A stretch of DNA of 21,812 bases from an uncultured Oscillospiraceae bacterium. Lineage in GTDB: Bacteria > Bacillota > Clostridia > Oscillospirales > Oscillospiraceae. Numbering within the stretch: position 1 is the first letter of the stretch; each line of letters opens with the position of its first letter. The translations under genes and the position numbers were made by a program. The notes beneath the pieces were generated by a model. The model saw only the letters and a program-made list of their open reading frames with translations, was not told the DNA's origin and ran no database searches. The DNA is taken from positions 1-21,812 of the forward strand of contig CAKTKM010000010.1 of NCBI GenBank assembly GCA_934569425.1. Reading direction: 5' to 3'. Shown here in pieces: positions 1-6,508 of the stretch.

Positions 1-306
1 CTGAACGACCGGAAGATCCTTGCCGAGGACGGTATGGTGGTGGTGGTTCTGTCCATGTCCAGCCACGACCACCAGCTGCTGTGCGAGCCGGAGATCGTGA
101 CCCGCGGCTTTGTGTATGTAAAGGAATCCGAGGAGCTGCTGCAGGAGATGCGGAAGGTCGCCACCAAGGCCGTGGACGGCATGGCGGCGCGGCGGCGCAA
201 GGACGACGGCGAGGTATGCCGCACCGTGAAATCCGCCGTGAGCAGTTACCTGTATAAGCACACCAAGCGCAATCCCATGGTGATCCCGATGGTGACAAAG
301 CTGTAA
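1..306 (+). CDS. rnj: Ribonuclease J, C-terminal end (partial)
   Basis: The last 101 codons of a gene that begins before the window. RNase J is a metallo-beta-lactamase-fold endo- and 5'-3' exoribonuclease acting in mRNA decay and rRNA maturation in Bacillota. The visible part is the family's C-terminal region: the RKILAEDG stretch, the hydrophobic VVVVLSMSS strand, the TRGFVYVKESEEL segment, and a basic end (YLYKHTKRNPMVIPMV) that matches the usual RNase J tail with its K/R-R/K-P-M motif. The catalytic histidines lie outside the window, so activity cannot be judged. J1 and J2 paralogues cannot be told apart from this piece. The gene is followed at once by a strong terminator. Confidence 0.9.
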   Translation: MNDRKILAEDGMVVVVLSMSSHDHQLLCEPEIVTRGFVYVKESEELLQEMRKVATKAVDGMAARRRKDDGEVCRTVKSAVSSYLYKHTKRNPMVIPMVTKL

Positions 307-324
307 GGGAATTTGAACAAAAAG

Positions 325-361
325 GGTGCGTCTGCCGTATTTACGGCAGACGCACCTTTTG
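325..361. terminator. Bidirectional intrinsic terminator
   Basis: A 13 to 15 bp stem (GGTGCGTCTGCCG, 325-337, with its complement 344-356) closes a TATTTA loop. A T run follows on the plus strand. On the minus strand the stem is followed by CTTTTTGTTC. It can therefore end both the RNase J message and the opposing cysteine-rich operon whose last stop codon is at 394. Confidence 0.88.
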
Positions 362-393
362 CCTTATTCAGTATATCCCTGCAGAGGAACCGC

Positions 394-537
394 TTACATA
401 CGATGCATCACAGCGCCGCATTCCCTGCATGTGCAGGTGTCGCCCAATACCCGCATACGCACGACCCGTCCGCAGCCGCTGCATTTGAACATGTCGGAAG
501 ACATGCGCCTCATATAAGAAAACCAGCTTGTTCTCAT
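394..537 (-). CDS. Small zinc-ribbon-like protein (47 aa)
   Basis: A 47-codon gene starting at the ATG at 537, with an excellent AAAGGAGG site a few bases upstream that overlaps the stop codon of the preceding 39-aa gene. After a basic, methionine-rich N-terminus (about residues 1-17) come five cysteines: CSGCG at 19-23, then CTCREC at 35-40. This is a two-knuckle arrangement typical of a zinc ribbon. The short spacing, strong ribosome binding site and tight coupling make it a real gene despite its size. Function unknown; small zinc ribbons often bind nucleic acid or protein partners, but nothing here identifies one. The bidirectional terminator lies 38 bases after the stop. Confidence 0.72.
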   Translation of the reverse strand: MRTSWFSYMRRMSSDMFKCSGCGRVVRMRVLGDTCTCRECGAVMHRM

Positions 538-549
538 GTTTTTCCTCCT

Positions 550-669
550 TTACTGCTCCTGATATTCCCTGCATTTTCCGCTGTGGTTTACTGCCTTTTC
601 CCAATAGCTGCAATACCCCTTTCCGCTTCCGTCCGGCTGATAGAAGCGACACGTCGCGCACTGATCCAT
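550..669 (-). CDS. Small cysteine-rich protein (39 aa)
   Basis: A 39-codon gene starting at ATG 669, preceded by GGGAGGTGGAGGT. Four cysteines are spaced as CATC (4-7), GYC (20) and KC (33), within a CxxCxFY ... GYCSYW ... CREY pattern. The pattern resembles the many short, probably metal-binding hypotheticals of gut Clostridia that follow a CxxCxxY...GxC...V...C scheme; this resemblance is from memory and not a database result. Its stop codon (TAA) forms the first bases of the ribosome binding site of the 47-aa gene, so the two are cotranscribed and probably translationally coupled. No function can be assigned. Confidence 0.7.
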   Translation of the reverse strand: MDQCATCRFYQPDGSGKGYCSYWEKAVNHSGKCREYQEQ

Positions 670-734
670 ACCTCCACCTCCCTTTCAAAATATATAGCTA
701 TCGCTGCTGATCGCAATGGCGTTTCTGTTTGCTC

Positions 735-1340
735 TTAAAACGAATCGTTCGATTTGAGGACAAGTCTTACATGATCAGACGTATAGCTATCAAGATAGCC
801 AACTTCGCCATCTGCGTGTAAAAACCTCTCCCGACTGCATTTCGCTTTATCAAAAAGTTCGTATTCATTCCCTAACCTCCGGTTTATGGCGGAAGCTAAG
901 GCTACCTGCGGGCGAAGCAAAGTCTTTTCCTCAACCGCATGTCCCGCAGCGCTGTCATATACACGGTCAAAGATCTTCACACGGTTGACATAGAAGCCAA
1001 ACGTCCGCACCGTCCCGTTGGTACGGCCTGTCACACGATCATCATAGACCTCGATGATCTCCGGTTTACAGCCTGTGCCGTCGGAAATGGCGCAGATGAT
1101 CTGCCCTGTCAACGGACTGGCGGCGTAGCGATCCTCCAGCTCTTTTTGCTGTGCAATCTTCTGCTGCCGTTCGGCGTTTTGACGCGCCTGCTCCTCCGAT
1201 GCTTTTTGTGCACGCTCCTCTGCTTCTTTTTGCTCCAAGCTCTTATAGGTCGTTTGGCTGTTGGTGGCACTGTTTGCCACAATAATTATCAGCACAACAA
1301 ATCCCAGTATCGTAAAAAGACAAATTGTTGACGAACCCAT
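735..1340 (-). CDS. Membrane-anchored coiled-coil protein of unknown function (201 aa)
   Basis: Start chosen at ATG 1340, because GGGGG lies about 8 bases upstream and because the longer in-frame start (1382) falls inside the -10 box of the promoter upstream. Residues about 5-23 form one strongly hydrophobic membrane segment (CLFTILGFVVLIIIV). Residues about 30-72 are rich in E, K, Q and A with no proline and should be a coiled coil. Residues about 75-201 form a compact domain with three cysteines (CAISDGTGC, and KCSRERF nearer the end) that I do not recognise. Topology is probably N-in with the domain outside, but this is inference. It heads a minus-strand unit with the two cysteine-rich small genes; the gap to the first is 65 bases. 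Confidence 0.7.
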   Translation of the reverse strand: MGSSTICLFTILGFVVLIIIVANSATNSQTTYKSLEQKEAEERAQKASEEQARQNAERQQKIAQQKELEDRYAASPLTGQIICAISDGTGCKPEIIEVYDDRVTGRTNGTVRTFGFYVNRVKIFDRVYDSAAGHAVEEKTLLRPQVALASAINRRLGNEYELFDKAKCSRERFLHADGEVGYLDSYTSDHVRLVLKSNDSF

Positions 1341-1381
1341 ACTTACGCCCCCTATATCTACGGATTGTAACCACATTTTCA

Positions 1382-1410
1382 ATTATATCCAGTTTAAATA
1401 GTTATGTCAA
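1382..1410 (-). promoter_or_regulatory. Sigma-A promoter for the 1340 membrane protein operon
   Basis: On the minus strand TTGACA (1410-1405) is followed after exactly 17 bases by TATAAT (1387-1382). Both boxes are perfect consensus. This leaves a short leader of roughly 35 bases before ATG 1340. Confidence 0.88.
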
Positions 1411-1430
1411 GAATATATTCGATTTAATCG
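1411..1430. promoter_or_regulatory. Overlapping palindromes next to the -35 box (operator candidates)
   Basis: GAATATATTC (1411-1420) is a perfect 10-bp palindrome abutting the -35 box of the minus-strand promoter. CGATT-T-AATCG (1420-1430) is a second palindrome that shares its first base. Both lie in the divergent region between the membrane protein and the XRE regulator, the usual place for a small regulator's binding site. Confidence 0.45.
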
Positions 1431-1445
1431 GATATTATATCCTCC

Positions 1446-1460
1446 ATTGTATAGTACAAT
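1446..1460. promoter_or_regulatory. Inverted repeat ATTGTA-TAG-TACAAT (operator candidate)
   Basis: Perfect 6-bp arms around a 3-bp centre, 26 bases before the XRE start codon. The size and A/T-rich arms fit an operator for a small XRE repressor that controls its own gene and perhaps the divergent one. It overlaps the weak -10-like TACAAT, the only promoter element I could see for the plus strand here. Confidence 0.5.
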
Positions 1461-1485
1461 TATCAAAAAATATGGGAGGTATGCC

Positions 1486-1791
1486 ATGGAAAAGGAGCAA
1501 TTTGCCCGGCGGCTGGTGGCGCTGCGACAGGCTAAAAATATTTCCGCCCGCGATATGAGCCTGTCACTGGGACAGAGCGCCGGGTACATCAACAACATAG
1601 AAAATGGCGTAAATCTTCCCTCCATGGGTATGTTTTTCTATATCTGCGATTATCTGTGCATTACGCCAGAGGAGTTTTTCCGCACGGAGACTGCCGACCC
1701 TGTGCGGCTGCGGGAACTATGCGAAAAAATGCAGCGGCTCAACAGTCACCAGCTGGAACTGTTGGAGCAGCTGGTGCTGGAAATGCGGTAG
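1486..1791 (+). CDS. XRE-family HTH regulator (101 aa)
   Basis: Start placed at ATG 1486, which follows GGGAGGT by a short spacer; an in-frame ATG further upstream (1447) lies inside the putative operator. Residues about 6-62 form a Cro/CI-type helix-turn-helix (SARDMSLSLG turn QSAGYINNIENG, then PSMGMFFYICDYLCITPEEFF). The tail from about 66 to 101 is a predicted helix ending LLEQLVLEMR, which may serve dimerisation. Such proteins bind short palindromes as dimers; the inverted repeat just upstream is a natural candidate. It is divergent from the membrane/cysteine-rich operon, which suggests but does not prove that it controls it. No partner toxin or phage gene is adjacent. Confidence 0.85.
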   Translation: MEKEQFARRLVALRQAKNISARDMSLSLGQSAGYINNIENGVNLPSMGMFFYICDYLCITPEEFFRTETADPVRLRELCEKMQRLNSHQLELLEQLVLEMR

Positions 1792-1811
1792 CGGCATAAA
1801 TGCCCCAAAAG

Positions 1812-1866
1812 CTCCTTGCCGCAACCGGAAGTTGCGCGATGGTTGGTGGCGGCAATGAGGTTTTTT
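1812..1866 (+). terminator. Probable intrinsic terminator after the XRE gene
   Basis: CTC-TTGCCGC-AACC (1812-1826) pairs with GGTT-(bulge)-GCGGCAA-GAG (1841-1859), followed by GTTTTTT. The stem carries a mismatch and a bulge, so efficiency may be partial and some read-through into the next gene pair is possible. Confidence 0.5.
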
Positions 1867-1905
1867 CCGTAAAATAACGCCATCAAATGCAAAGGAGCAA
1901 AAACC

Positions 1906-1992
1906 ATGATGACATTTACTTTACGCCGGATGCTATTGGGTGCAGCGGTGATGGCGCTGCTGGTGACGGGGGTGTGGGCGTTATGCAGATGA
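1906..1992 (+). CDS. Hydrophobic 28-aa peptide, coupled upstream of the TM-HTH gene
   Basis: ATG ATG at 1906 follows AAAGGAGC by about 7 bases, the only good ribosome binding site in this stretch. It opens a 28-codon frame: a short start MMTFTLRR, then a hydrophobic run (MLLGAAVMALLVTGVWALC) long enough to cross a membrane once. The stop TGA (1990-1992) overlaps the ATG (1989) of the HTH gene as ATGA, the same coupling seen in the larger operons of this window. The peptide may be a membrane peptide in its own right or a leader that sets translation of the HTH protein. Sequence alone cannot decide. Confidence 0.55.
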   Translation: MMTFTLRRMLLGAAVMALLVTGVWALCR

Positions 1993-2345
1993 GTATGGTC
2001 ACTACGCTGGTGATGAGCGTGCTGACGCTGACCGTTGCGGGCGCCATCGTCTATCTGTTCCTTCTGCTGATCCGTGCGCTGCGGAAGTATCTGCGCAGCG
2101 GCGAGGTACGGCAGGAAAATCGGGCGGCGGTGGAATCTCTGGCCAAGGCGCTGAAGGGACACCGTGAGCGGTGCCGCATGACCCAGGAATTTGTGGCGGA
2201 GGCCGTGGGCGTCAGCCGTCAGGCCGTCAGCAAATGGGAGACCGGCGCAGCGGATCCCAGCACCGCTAATCTGCTGGCGCTGGCCAAGCTGTACGGCGTA
2301 TCGCCGGAGGAGCTGCTGCGGGGTACCCGCAGCGACAACAACTGA
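1989..2345 (+). CDS. Membrane-anchored XRE-type HTH protein (118 aa)
   Basis: Taken from ATG 1989, which overlaps the stop of the upstream 28-aa frame; ATG 1983 in the same frame is an alternative. Residues about 6-29 form a hydrophobic membrane segment (VMSVLTLTVAGAIVYLFLLLI) followed by a basic stop-transfer stretch (RALRKYLR). Residues about 53-112 are an HTH_3 domain with the classic MTQEFVAEAVGVSRQAVSKWETG pattern, then LLALAKLYGVSPEELL. Membrane tethering of an XRE domain is unusual among one-component regulators but recurs in Bacillota. It suggests signal input at the membrane or controlled release; its target is not evident. Transcription converges on the methyltransferase gene and ends at the terminator at 2355. 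Confidence 0.8.
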   Translation: MSMVTTLVMSVLTLTVAGAIVYLFLLLIRALRKYLRSGEVRQENRAAVESLAKALKGHRERCRMTQEFVAEAVGVSRQAVSKWETGAADPSTANLLALAKLYGVSPEELLRGTRSDNN

Positions 2346-2354
2346 ATATAAAAA

Positions 2355-2393
2355 GATCCCCGGCAGCTCTCTTTTCGAGAGTTGTCGGGGATC
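2355..2393. terminator. Bidirectional terminator between convergent genes
   Basis: A 17-bp stem (GATCCCCGGCAGCTCTC against GAGAGTTGTCGGGGATC) with two G-U pairs closes a TTTTC loop. On the minus strand it is followed by TTTTTATATT, so it mainly ends the methyltransferase/ABC operon. On the plus strand a weaker CTCTTATT follows, serving the TM-HTH gene. Confidence 0.85.
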
Positions 2394-2396
2394 CTC

Positions 2397-3134
2397 TTAT
2401 TCCGCATATGCCGTGATCCGAAACAACGGCGCATCGGAGAGGTCCAAAGCCCCCAGCACACGGCGGCCCACGGTCTCATCAAAGGTGCAGTCGCCGAAGC
2501 CGCAGCGCCGCAGCAGCGCCATGTCCCACTGGGGGCGTGTTTCGCCGCTGATGGGCATGGCAAGGGTGATGGCGGCATTCTCCCGCTCCAACTCCGGCGT
2601 GACGCCGCAGTGTCCGTAGATCTCCGTAGCGGGAACATAGGACTCTTTCTGCCGGTGATGCCGGACATTGTTGCCGTAGTTGGCGTCAAAATTCAGCAGC
2701 ACTCCGCCGGGACGCAGCAGACGCCGCCACTCCCGGTAGGCACGCTCCGTATCCGGCAGCGTCCATGTCAGATTGCGGGTGACGACCGCGTCAAAGACGT
2801 CGTCTGGAAATGTTGTCTCCATGGCATCCATCACCGCAAAGCGGGCAGATACGCCCATGGCGGCGGCAGCGGCCTCCGCCTCGGCGATCATGGCGGGAGT
2901 CAGATCGATGCCGGTGAGGCGGTGTCCCTCCCCCGCCAGCAAAATGGCGAAATATCCGGTCCCGGTTCCCACATCCAGAATGTCAAGAGGTCTTCCCCCC
3001 GGCAGGTACCGCGCCATCTCCGACAGCCAGCGCCGCCCTACGGCGGCATCATGCAATTCGTTGCGGCGGACGGTTCCGAAATCCCGCGCCCGCTTTGTCC
3101 AATAGGCTTGTACGCGTTGTTCGATGCTTTCCAT
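2397..3134 (-). CDS. Class I SAM-dependent methyltransferase, distal copy (245 aa)
   Basis: Start taken at ATG 3134 (AGGTG about 5 bases upstream) rather than GTG 3140, which abuts the ribosome binding site. A Rossmann methyltransferase domain is clear: motif I DILDVGTGTGYFA near residues 51-63, the acidic strand GIDLTPAMI, motif RFAVMDAME, and RNLTWTLPD near 120-128 followed by RLLRPGGVLLNFDANY. Substrate specificity lies in the variable C-terminal third, which I cannot read. It is a paralogue of the methyltransferase at the front of the operon (shared VTRNLTW.LPD, AYREW, LRPGG, NFDAN) and starts 15 bases after the ATPase stop, so it belongs to the transport operon. The transporter context suggests it acts on a small molecule, not nucleic acid; this is inference. 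Confidence 0.87.
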   Translation of the reverse strand: MESIEQRVQAYWTKRARDFGTVRRNELHDAAVGRRWLSEMARYLPGGRPLDILDVGTGTGYFAILLAGEGHRLTGIDLTPAMIAEAEAAAAAMGVSARFAVMDAMETTFPDDVFDAVVTRNLTWTLPDTERAYREWRRLLRPGGVLLNFDANYGNNVRHHRQKESYVPATEIYGHCGVTPELERENAAITLAMPISGETRPQWDMALLRRCGFGDCTFDETVGRRVLGALDLSDAPLFRITAYAE

Positions 3135-3148
3135 ACTCACACCTCATT

Positions 3149-3889
3149 TTATAGCCGCCGCAGTTCCAAGACAGAATCCCGCAGCAGGCGGGTATACGGA
3201 TCCTTCGGATCCCCCAGAAGGGCGGACACTTCCCCCTGCTCCACCACGCGGCCATCCTTCATCACCAGCAGGCGGCCGCAAAGGCTGCCTGCCACCGCCA
3301 GATCGTGAGAAACAAACACGGCGGACATCTGCTTTTGGCGGCAGAGTGTGCGGAGCAACGTGAGGATCCGTGCCTGAGAGACCACGTCCAGCGCACTGGT
3401 AATCTCGTCGCACAGCAGAATATCCGGCGAGACGGCCATGGCGCGGGCGATGGCAAAGCGCTGGCACTGTCCACCGCTGAGCTCCCGGGGATAGCGGCGC
3501 GCCAGCTCAGGCGACAGTCCCACCATGGCGCACAGCGCGGGAATATCGGCGCGGCACGCCCGCCCCAGCAGGCCGCGGACGCTGTCCTGTATGGAATCGG
3601 CGATCCGGCGGCGGGGATGAAAGGAACCGGCGGCATCCTGAAAGATCAACTGCACGGCCCGGTAATCCGTCTTGCTTCGTTTGATGGGCAGGGCGGCGCC
3701 GTGCAGCCATATCCGGCCGTCATCCGCCGGCTCTAACCCACTGATGAGCCGCAGCAGCGTGGTCTTGCCGCAGCCGCTCTCTCCCACCACGCCTAAGATC
3801 TCGCCCCGCTCCAGCGTAAAGCTCACATCCTTCAGCGCCTGCACCGCGCCGTAACGTTTGGTCAGGTGCCTGACTTCCAATATGCTCAC
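3149..3889 (-). CDS. ABC transporter ATP-binding protein, DppF/OppF/NikE type (246 aa)
   Basis: Second ATPase of an oligopeptide/nickel-class importer, energising uptake at the inner face of the membrane. Walker A GESGCGKTT is at 36-44, the Q-loop at LIFQD (81-85), the signature LSGGQCQR at 137-144, Walker B ILLCDE at 157-162 and the switch histidine VSHD near 195. At 246 residues it is shorter than OppF/DppF (about 320) and close to NikE length; it lacks most of the C-terminal extension of peptide transporters, ending soon after DPYTRLL. The start is GTG 3889, overlapping the stop of the preceding ATPase as GTGA. The same operon supplies both permeases and the binding protein. Confidence 0.92.
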   Translation of the reverse strand: MSILEVRHLTKRYGAVQALKDVSFTLERGEILGVVGESGCGKTTLLRLISGLEPADDGRIWLHGAALPIKRSKTDYRAVQLIFQDAAGSFHPRRRIADSIQDSVRGLLGRACRADIPALCAMVGLSPELARRYPRELSGGQCQRFAIARAMAVSPDILLCDEITSALDVVSQARILTLLRTLCRQKQMSAVFVSHDLAVAGSLCGRLLVMKDGRVVEQGEVSALLGDPKDPYTRLLRDSVLELRRL

Positions 3890-4689
3890 AGCCCGCCTCC
3901 TTCTCCGTGTTCCATGCGGGGAACCGCCTGCAGCAGGCGCTTTGTATAGGGGTGCGCCGGCGCCCGCAGCACCGTCCGCGTATCGCCCTGCTCCACAAAG
4001 CGGCCATCATAAAGAATGGCCACACGATCAGACAAAAACTGCGCCAGCGCCAGATCGTGCGTCACCACGATCTGCGCCACGCCCTCCTGACAGCTGAGCT
4101 TTTTCAGCTCCCGCGCCACCTGAAGCCGCACTGTGGCGTCCAGTGCGCTGACAGGCTCGTCCGCCAGCAGCACCCGCTGCCCCAGCAGCAGCGCCAGCGC
4201 CAGTGCCAGCCGCTGATTCATGCCGCCGCTGAGCTCATAGGGGCGGCTGTTCAGGATCCGGCGCGGCTCGTCCAGCTCCAGCTTGGCAAGCGCCGCCGAT
4301 GCTTCGGTGAAAAAGCGGGCAGGATCGTACTTTCCGTGGCTTTTCAGCGCTTCTTTGCACTGAACGCCGTAGCGCCGGACGGGATCAAAGGACGCGCCGG
4401 GGTTCTGAAAGATCATGCCCATCCGGGCGCAGCAGAACCGCTGCCGTTCCGTGCGGGACAGCGCGGACAGGGCACAGCCTGCCAGTGTGACCGATCCGGC
4501 GGTGATCTCTACGGCGGGATCCACGCCCATCAGGGCTTTCAGCAGCGTGCTTTTGCCGCTGCCGCTCTCCCCCGCCACACACAGGATCTCGCCGGGGCGA
4601 AGGGTCAGGGAGACATCTTTCACTATGGTATGGCCGCGATAGCCGGCGCAAAGGCCGGTCACGGTCAGGATCGGAGCCAATTCCGTCAT
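3886..4689 (-). CDS. ABC transporter ATP-binding protein, DppD/OppD/NikD type (267 aa)
   Basis: First ATPase of the importer. The start is ATG 4689 with GGAGG 8 bases upstream; it overlaps the permease stop as ATGA. The reading frame stays open far upstream, but that stretch is a shadow of the permease. Motifs: Walker A GESGSGKST (40-48), Q-loop MIFQNP (92-97), signature LSGGMNQR (153-160) with the LSGGM variant typical of DppD/NikD proteins, Walker B VLLADEP (173-179), switch VTHD (H211), and the C-terminal HPYTKRLL element typical of the peptide/nickel ATPases. It forms a heterodimer with the 3149-3889 product. Confidence 0.92.
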   Translation of the reverse strand: MTELAPILTVTGLCAGYRGHTIVKDVSLTLRPGEILCVAGESGSGKSTLLKALMGVDPAVEITAGSVTLAGCALSALSRTERQRFCCARMGMIFQNPGASFDPVRRYGVQCKEALKSHGKYDPARFFTEASAALAKLELDEPRRILNSRPYELSGGMNQRLALALALLLGQRVLLADEPVSALDATVRLQVARELKKLSCQEGVAQIVVTHDLALAQFLSDRVAILYDGRFVEQGDTRTVLRAPAHPYTKRLLQAVPRMEHGEGGGL

Positions 4690-5498
4690 ATGGGTTCCTC
4701 CACCGCCGCGCAGTCCCGCACGCACTCGCCCAGCAGGTTGAACAGCAGCACCGTTATCACTGTGGCGGCGGCGGGCGCCAGCACCGGCCACGGGTTCAGC
4801 TGGAGATAGGCGCGCCCCTGCGCGATCATACTGCCCCACTCGGCATATGGCTCCTGCACGCCGATGCCCAGGAAGGACAGACCCGCGATGCCCACCAGCA
4901 TCACGCCCAGCTGCGTGGCGGCGGTAACGGCCAGCGGGCCGATCAGATTGGGCAGCAGGTATTTCAGCAGGATTGCCCCGTCTCCGCAGCCGCAGAGACG
5001 GGCGGCACAGACATAAGGAGCATTCTTCAGCCGCAGCACCTGCGCCCGCGCAAGGCGGGCGTACAGCGGCCACGCGCTGACGCCCAGCGCCAGCATGGCG
5101 TTGCCGATGCCGCCGCCTAAAATTCCCGCCACGGCGACGGCCAGCACCATCTGGGGAAACGACAGCATCATGTCGGCAAGGCGCATCACCAGCGTGTCTG
5201 CCGCGCCGCCGAAATACCCCGCCAGCATTCCCAGCGCCGTACCCGCCGCAAAGGTAACGGCCACCAGCGCCACGGCGGAAAAGACCGACGTGCGGGCGCC
5301 CATCATGACGCGGGAGCAGACGCAGCGGCCATAGCGGTCGGTTCCCAGCGGGAACTGTGCGCTGGGGTCTTCGTTCAAATGAGCGGCACTGGTGGCGGTG
5401 GGATCGTTGGGCATCAGCCATGGTGCCGCCAGGCTGAACGCCGCCAGCGCCAGCACCAGCGCCAGCAGAACATACAGCTTTCTTCGCTTTCCGTTCAC
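4686..5498 (-). CDS. ABC transporter permease, DppC/NikC type (270 aa)
   Basis: Inner-membrane permease of the binding-protein-dependent importer. The GTG at 5498 overlaps the stop of the upstream permease as GTGA and is preferred over an in-frame start 12 codons further up inside that gene. A first membrane helix (YVLLALVLALAAFSLAAPWL) precedes the MPNDPTA/GTDRYGR segment that DppC-type permeases share, then several more helices. The cytoplasmic EAA-like loop ends in KYLLPN near 179-184 and docks on the ATPases. Two features are odd: GRCVCSR (near 58-64) replaces the usual GRD(V/I).SR, and the EAA loop carries three cysteines (about 164, 169 and 171). Confidence 0.9.
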   Translation of the reverse strand: MNGKRRKLYVLLALVLALAAFSLAAPWLMPNDPTATSAAHLNEDPSAQFPLGTDRYGRCVCSRVMMGARTSVFSAVALVAVTFAAGTALGMLAGYFGGAADTLVMRLADMMLSFPQMVLAVAVAGILGGGIGNAMLALGVSAWPLYARLARAQVLRLKNAPYVCAARLCGCGDGAILLKYLLPNLIGPLAVTAATQLGVMLVGIAGLSFLGIGVQEPYAEWGSMIAQGRAYLQLNPWPVLAPAAATVITVLLFNLLGECVRDCAAVEEPI

Positions 5499-6433
5499 CG
5501 CCGCCCCCCCTCTCTGACGCGGGGATCCAGCCATGCACAGAGAAGATCCGCCAGAAGATTGACAAGGACATAGACCAGCGCGGCAAACAGGACAACACCC
5601 TGTATCACCGGGTAGTCCCGATCCGCAACGGCGTCCATGGCAAGCCTGCCCAGTCCCGGCCAGCCGAAAAGCGTCTCAATGACCACGCTGCCGCCCAGCA
5701 GCGTGCCGACTGCCAGCGCCGTAACGGTGACAATAGCAGGGGCGGCGTTGCGGAGAATGTCATACAGCAGGATGTACCGCCGCCTGACGCCCCGCGTCCG
5801 GGCGCCCAGCACATATTCCTGTCCCAATTGCTCCAGTATTTCCGCCCGGAACTGCCGGACAAACCGGCTGCACAGAGGGATCGCCAACGCAAGGCAGGGC
5901 AGCAGCAGACCTCTGACGCTGCCATCGGCAATGACCGGCAGCAGCTTCAGGCGAATGCAGAAAACATACATCAGCAGCACCGCCAGCAGGAAATTGGGCA
6001 GCGAGTTGCCGATCAGGCTGAAGATCCGCACCACACGGTCGGCAGCGCCGCCCTTTTTCACCGCTGTCCACAGCGCCAGCGGTAATGCGGCAAGAAGTGC
6101 CAGCGTGAGACTGGCTGCCGTCAGCACAAAGGTATTGCCCATGGCGGCGGTCAGCTTTTCCCTGACGGCCATGCCATCCTTATAGGACACCCCCAGATCC
6201 CCCCGCAGGGCGGAAACGAGCCAGTCGCCGTACTGCTCCAGAAAAGGTCTGTCCAGCCCCAGCTCCTGCCGGGTGACCTCCAGTACCTCCTGCGAAACGG
6301 CAATGCCCTGCGCCGTCAGCTTTTTCCGGGCAGGGTCACCGGGGGCGATATAGAGCAGCAGGAACGTCAGAAAGCTGACGCCCAGCAGGATCACAGCCAG
6401 ATGGAGCAGCCTTCTGCCGATGGTTCGTTTCAT
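5495..6433 (-). CDS. ABC transporter permease, DppB/NikB type (312 aa)
   Basis: First permease of the importer, starting at ATG 6433 behind a GGGGGTGAGAGG site. The N-terminus (MKRTIGRRLLHLAVILLGVSF, then the IAPGDPA element) is the hallmark of OppB/DppB/NikB proteins. The family's GLDRPFLEQYGDWL periplasmic segment and a membrane-embedded C-terminal half follow, ending in LDPRVREGGRR. The EAA-type loop YVLGARTRGVRRRYILLYDILRNAAP can be seen. Length matches the family. It is separated from the binding-protein gene by a strong hairpin, which may lower permease output relative to the binding protein. Confidence 0.92.
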   Translation of the reverse strand: MKRTIGRRLLHLAVILLGVSFLTFLLLYIAPGDPARKKLTAQGIAVSQEVLEVTRQELGLDRPFLEQYGDWLVSALRGDLGVSYKDGMAVREKLTAAMGNTFVLTAASLTLALLAALPLALWTAVKKGGAADRVVRIFSLIGNSLPNFLLAVLLMYVFCIRLKLLPVIADGSVRGLLLPCLALAIPLCSRFVRQFRAEILEQLGQEYVLGARTRGVRRRYILLYDILRNAAPAIVTVTALAVGTLLGGSVVIETLFGWPGLGRLAMDAVADRDYPVIQGVVLFAALVYVLVNLLADLLCAWLDPRVREGGRR

Positions 6434-6458
6434 CCTCTCACCCCCGTTTCGCAAGCGC

Positions 6459-6490
6459 AGGGTGGACGCCGGAGAGGCGGCGTCCACCCT
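6459..6490 (-). terminator. Intra-operon hairpin between binding protein and permease genes
   Basis: A perfect 12-bp stem (AGGGTGGACGCC, 6459-6470, with 6479-6490) and an 8-base loop. No T run follows on the minus strand, so it is more likely an RNA-stabilising or partially attenuating structure than a full terminator. It sits 19 bases after the binding-protein stop. Confidence 0.65.
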
Positions 6491-6508
6491 GTATCGCCTG
6501 TGGGATCG

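Noticed and set aside
368..688. A 106-codon minus-strand frame
   Set aside because: It is a different frame over the two cysteine-rich genes, which have ribosome binding sites and conserved-looking cysteine patterns; the 106-codon frame has neither.
1341..1382. A longer start for the membrane coiled-coil protein
   Set aside because: The upstream ATG lies inside the -10 box of the promoter, so it would not be transcribed.
4690..5598. Upstream in-frame extension of the DppD-type ATPase
   Set aside because: The frame stays open by chance through the permease gene; ATG 4689 has a good ribosome binding site and overlaps the permease stop.
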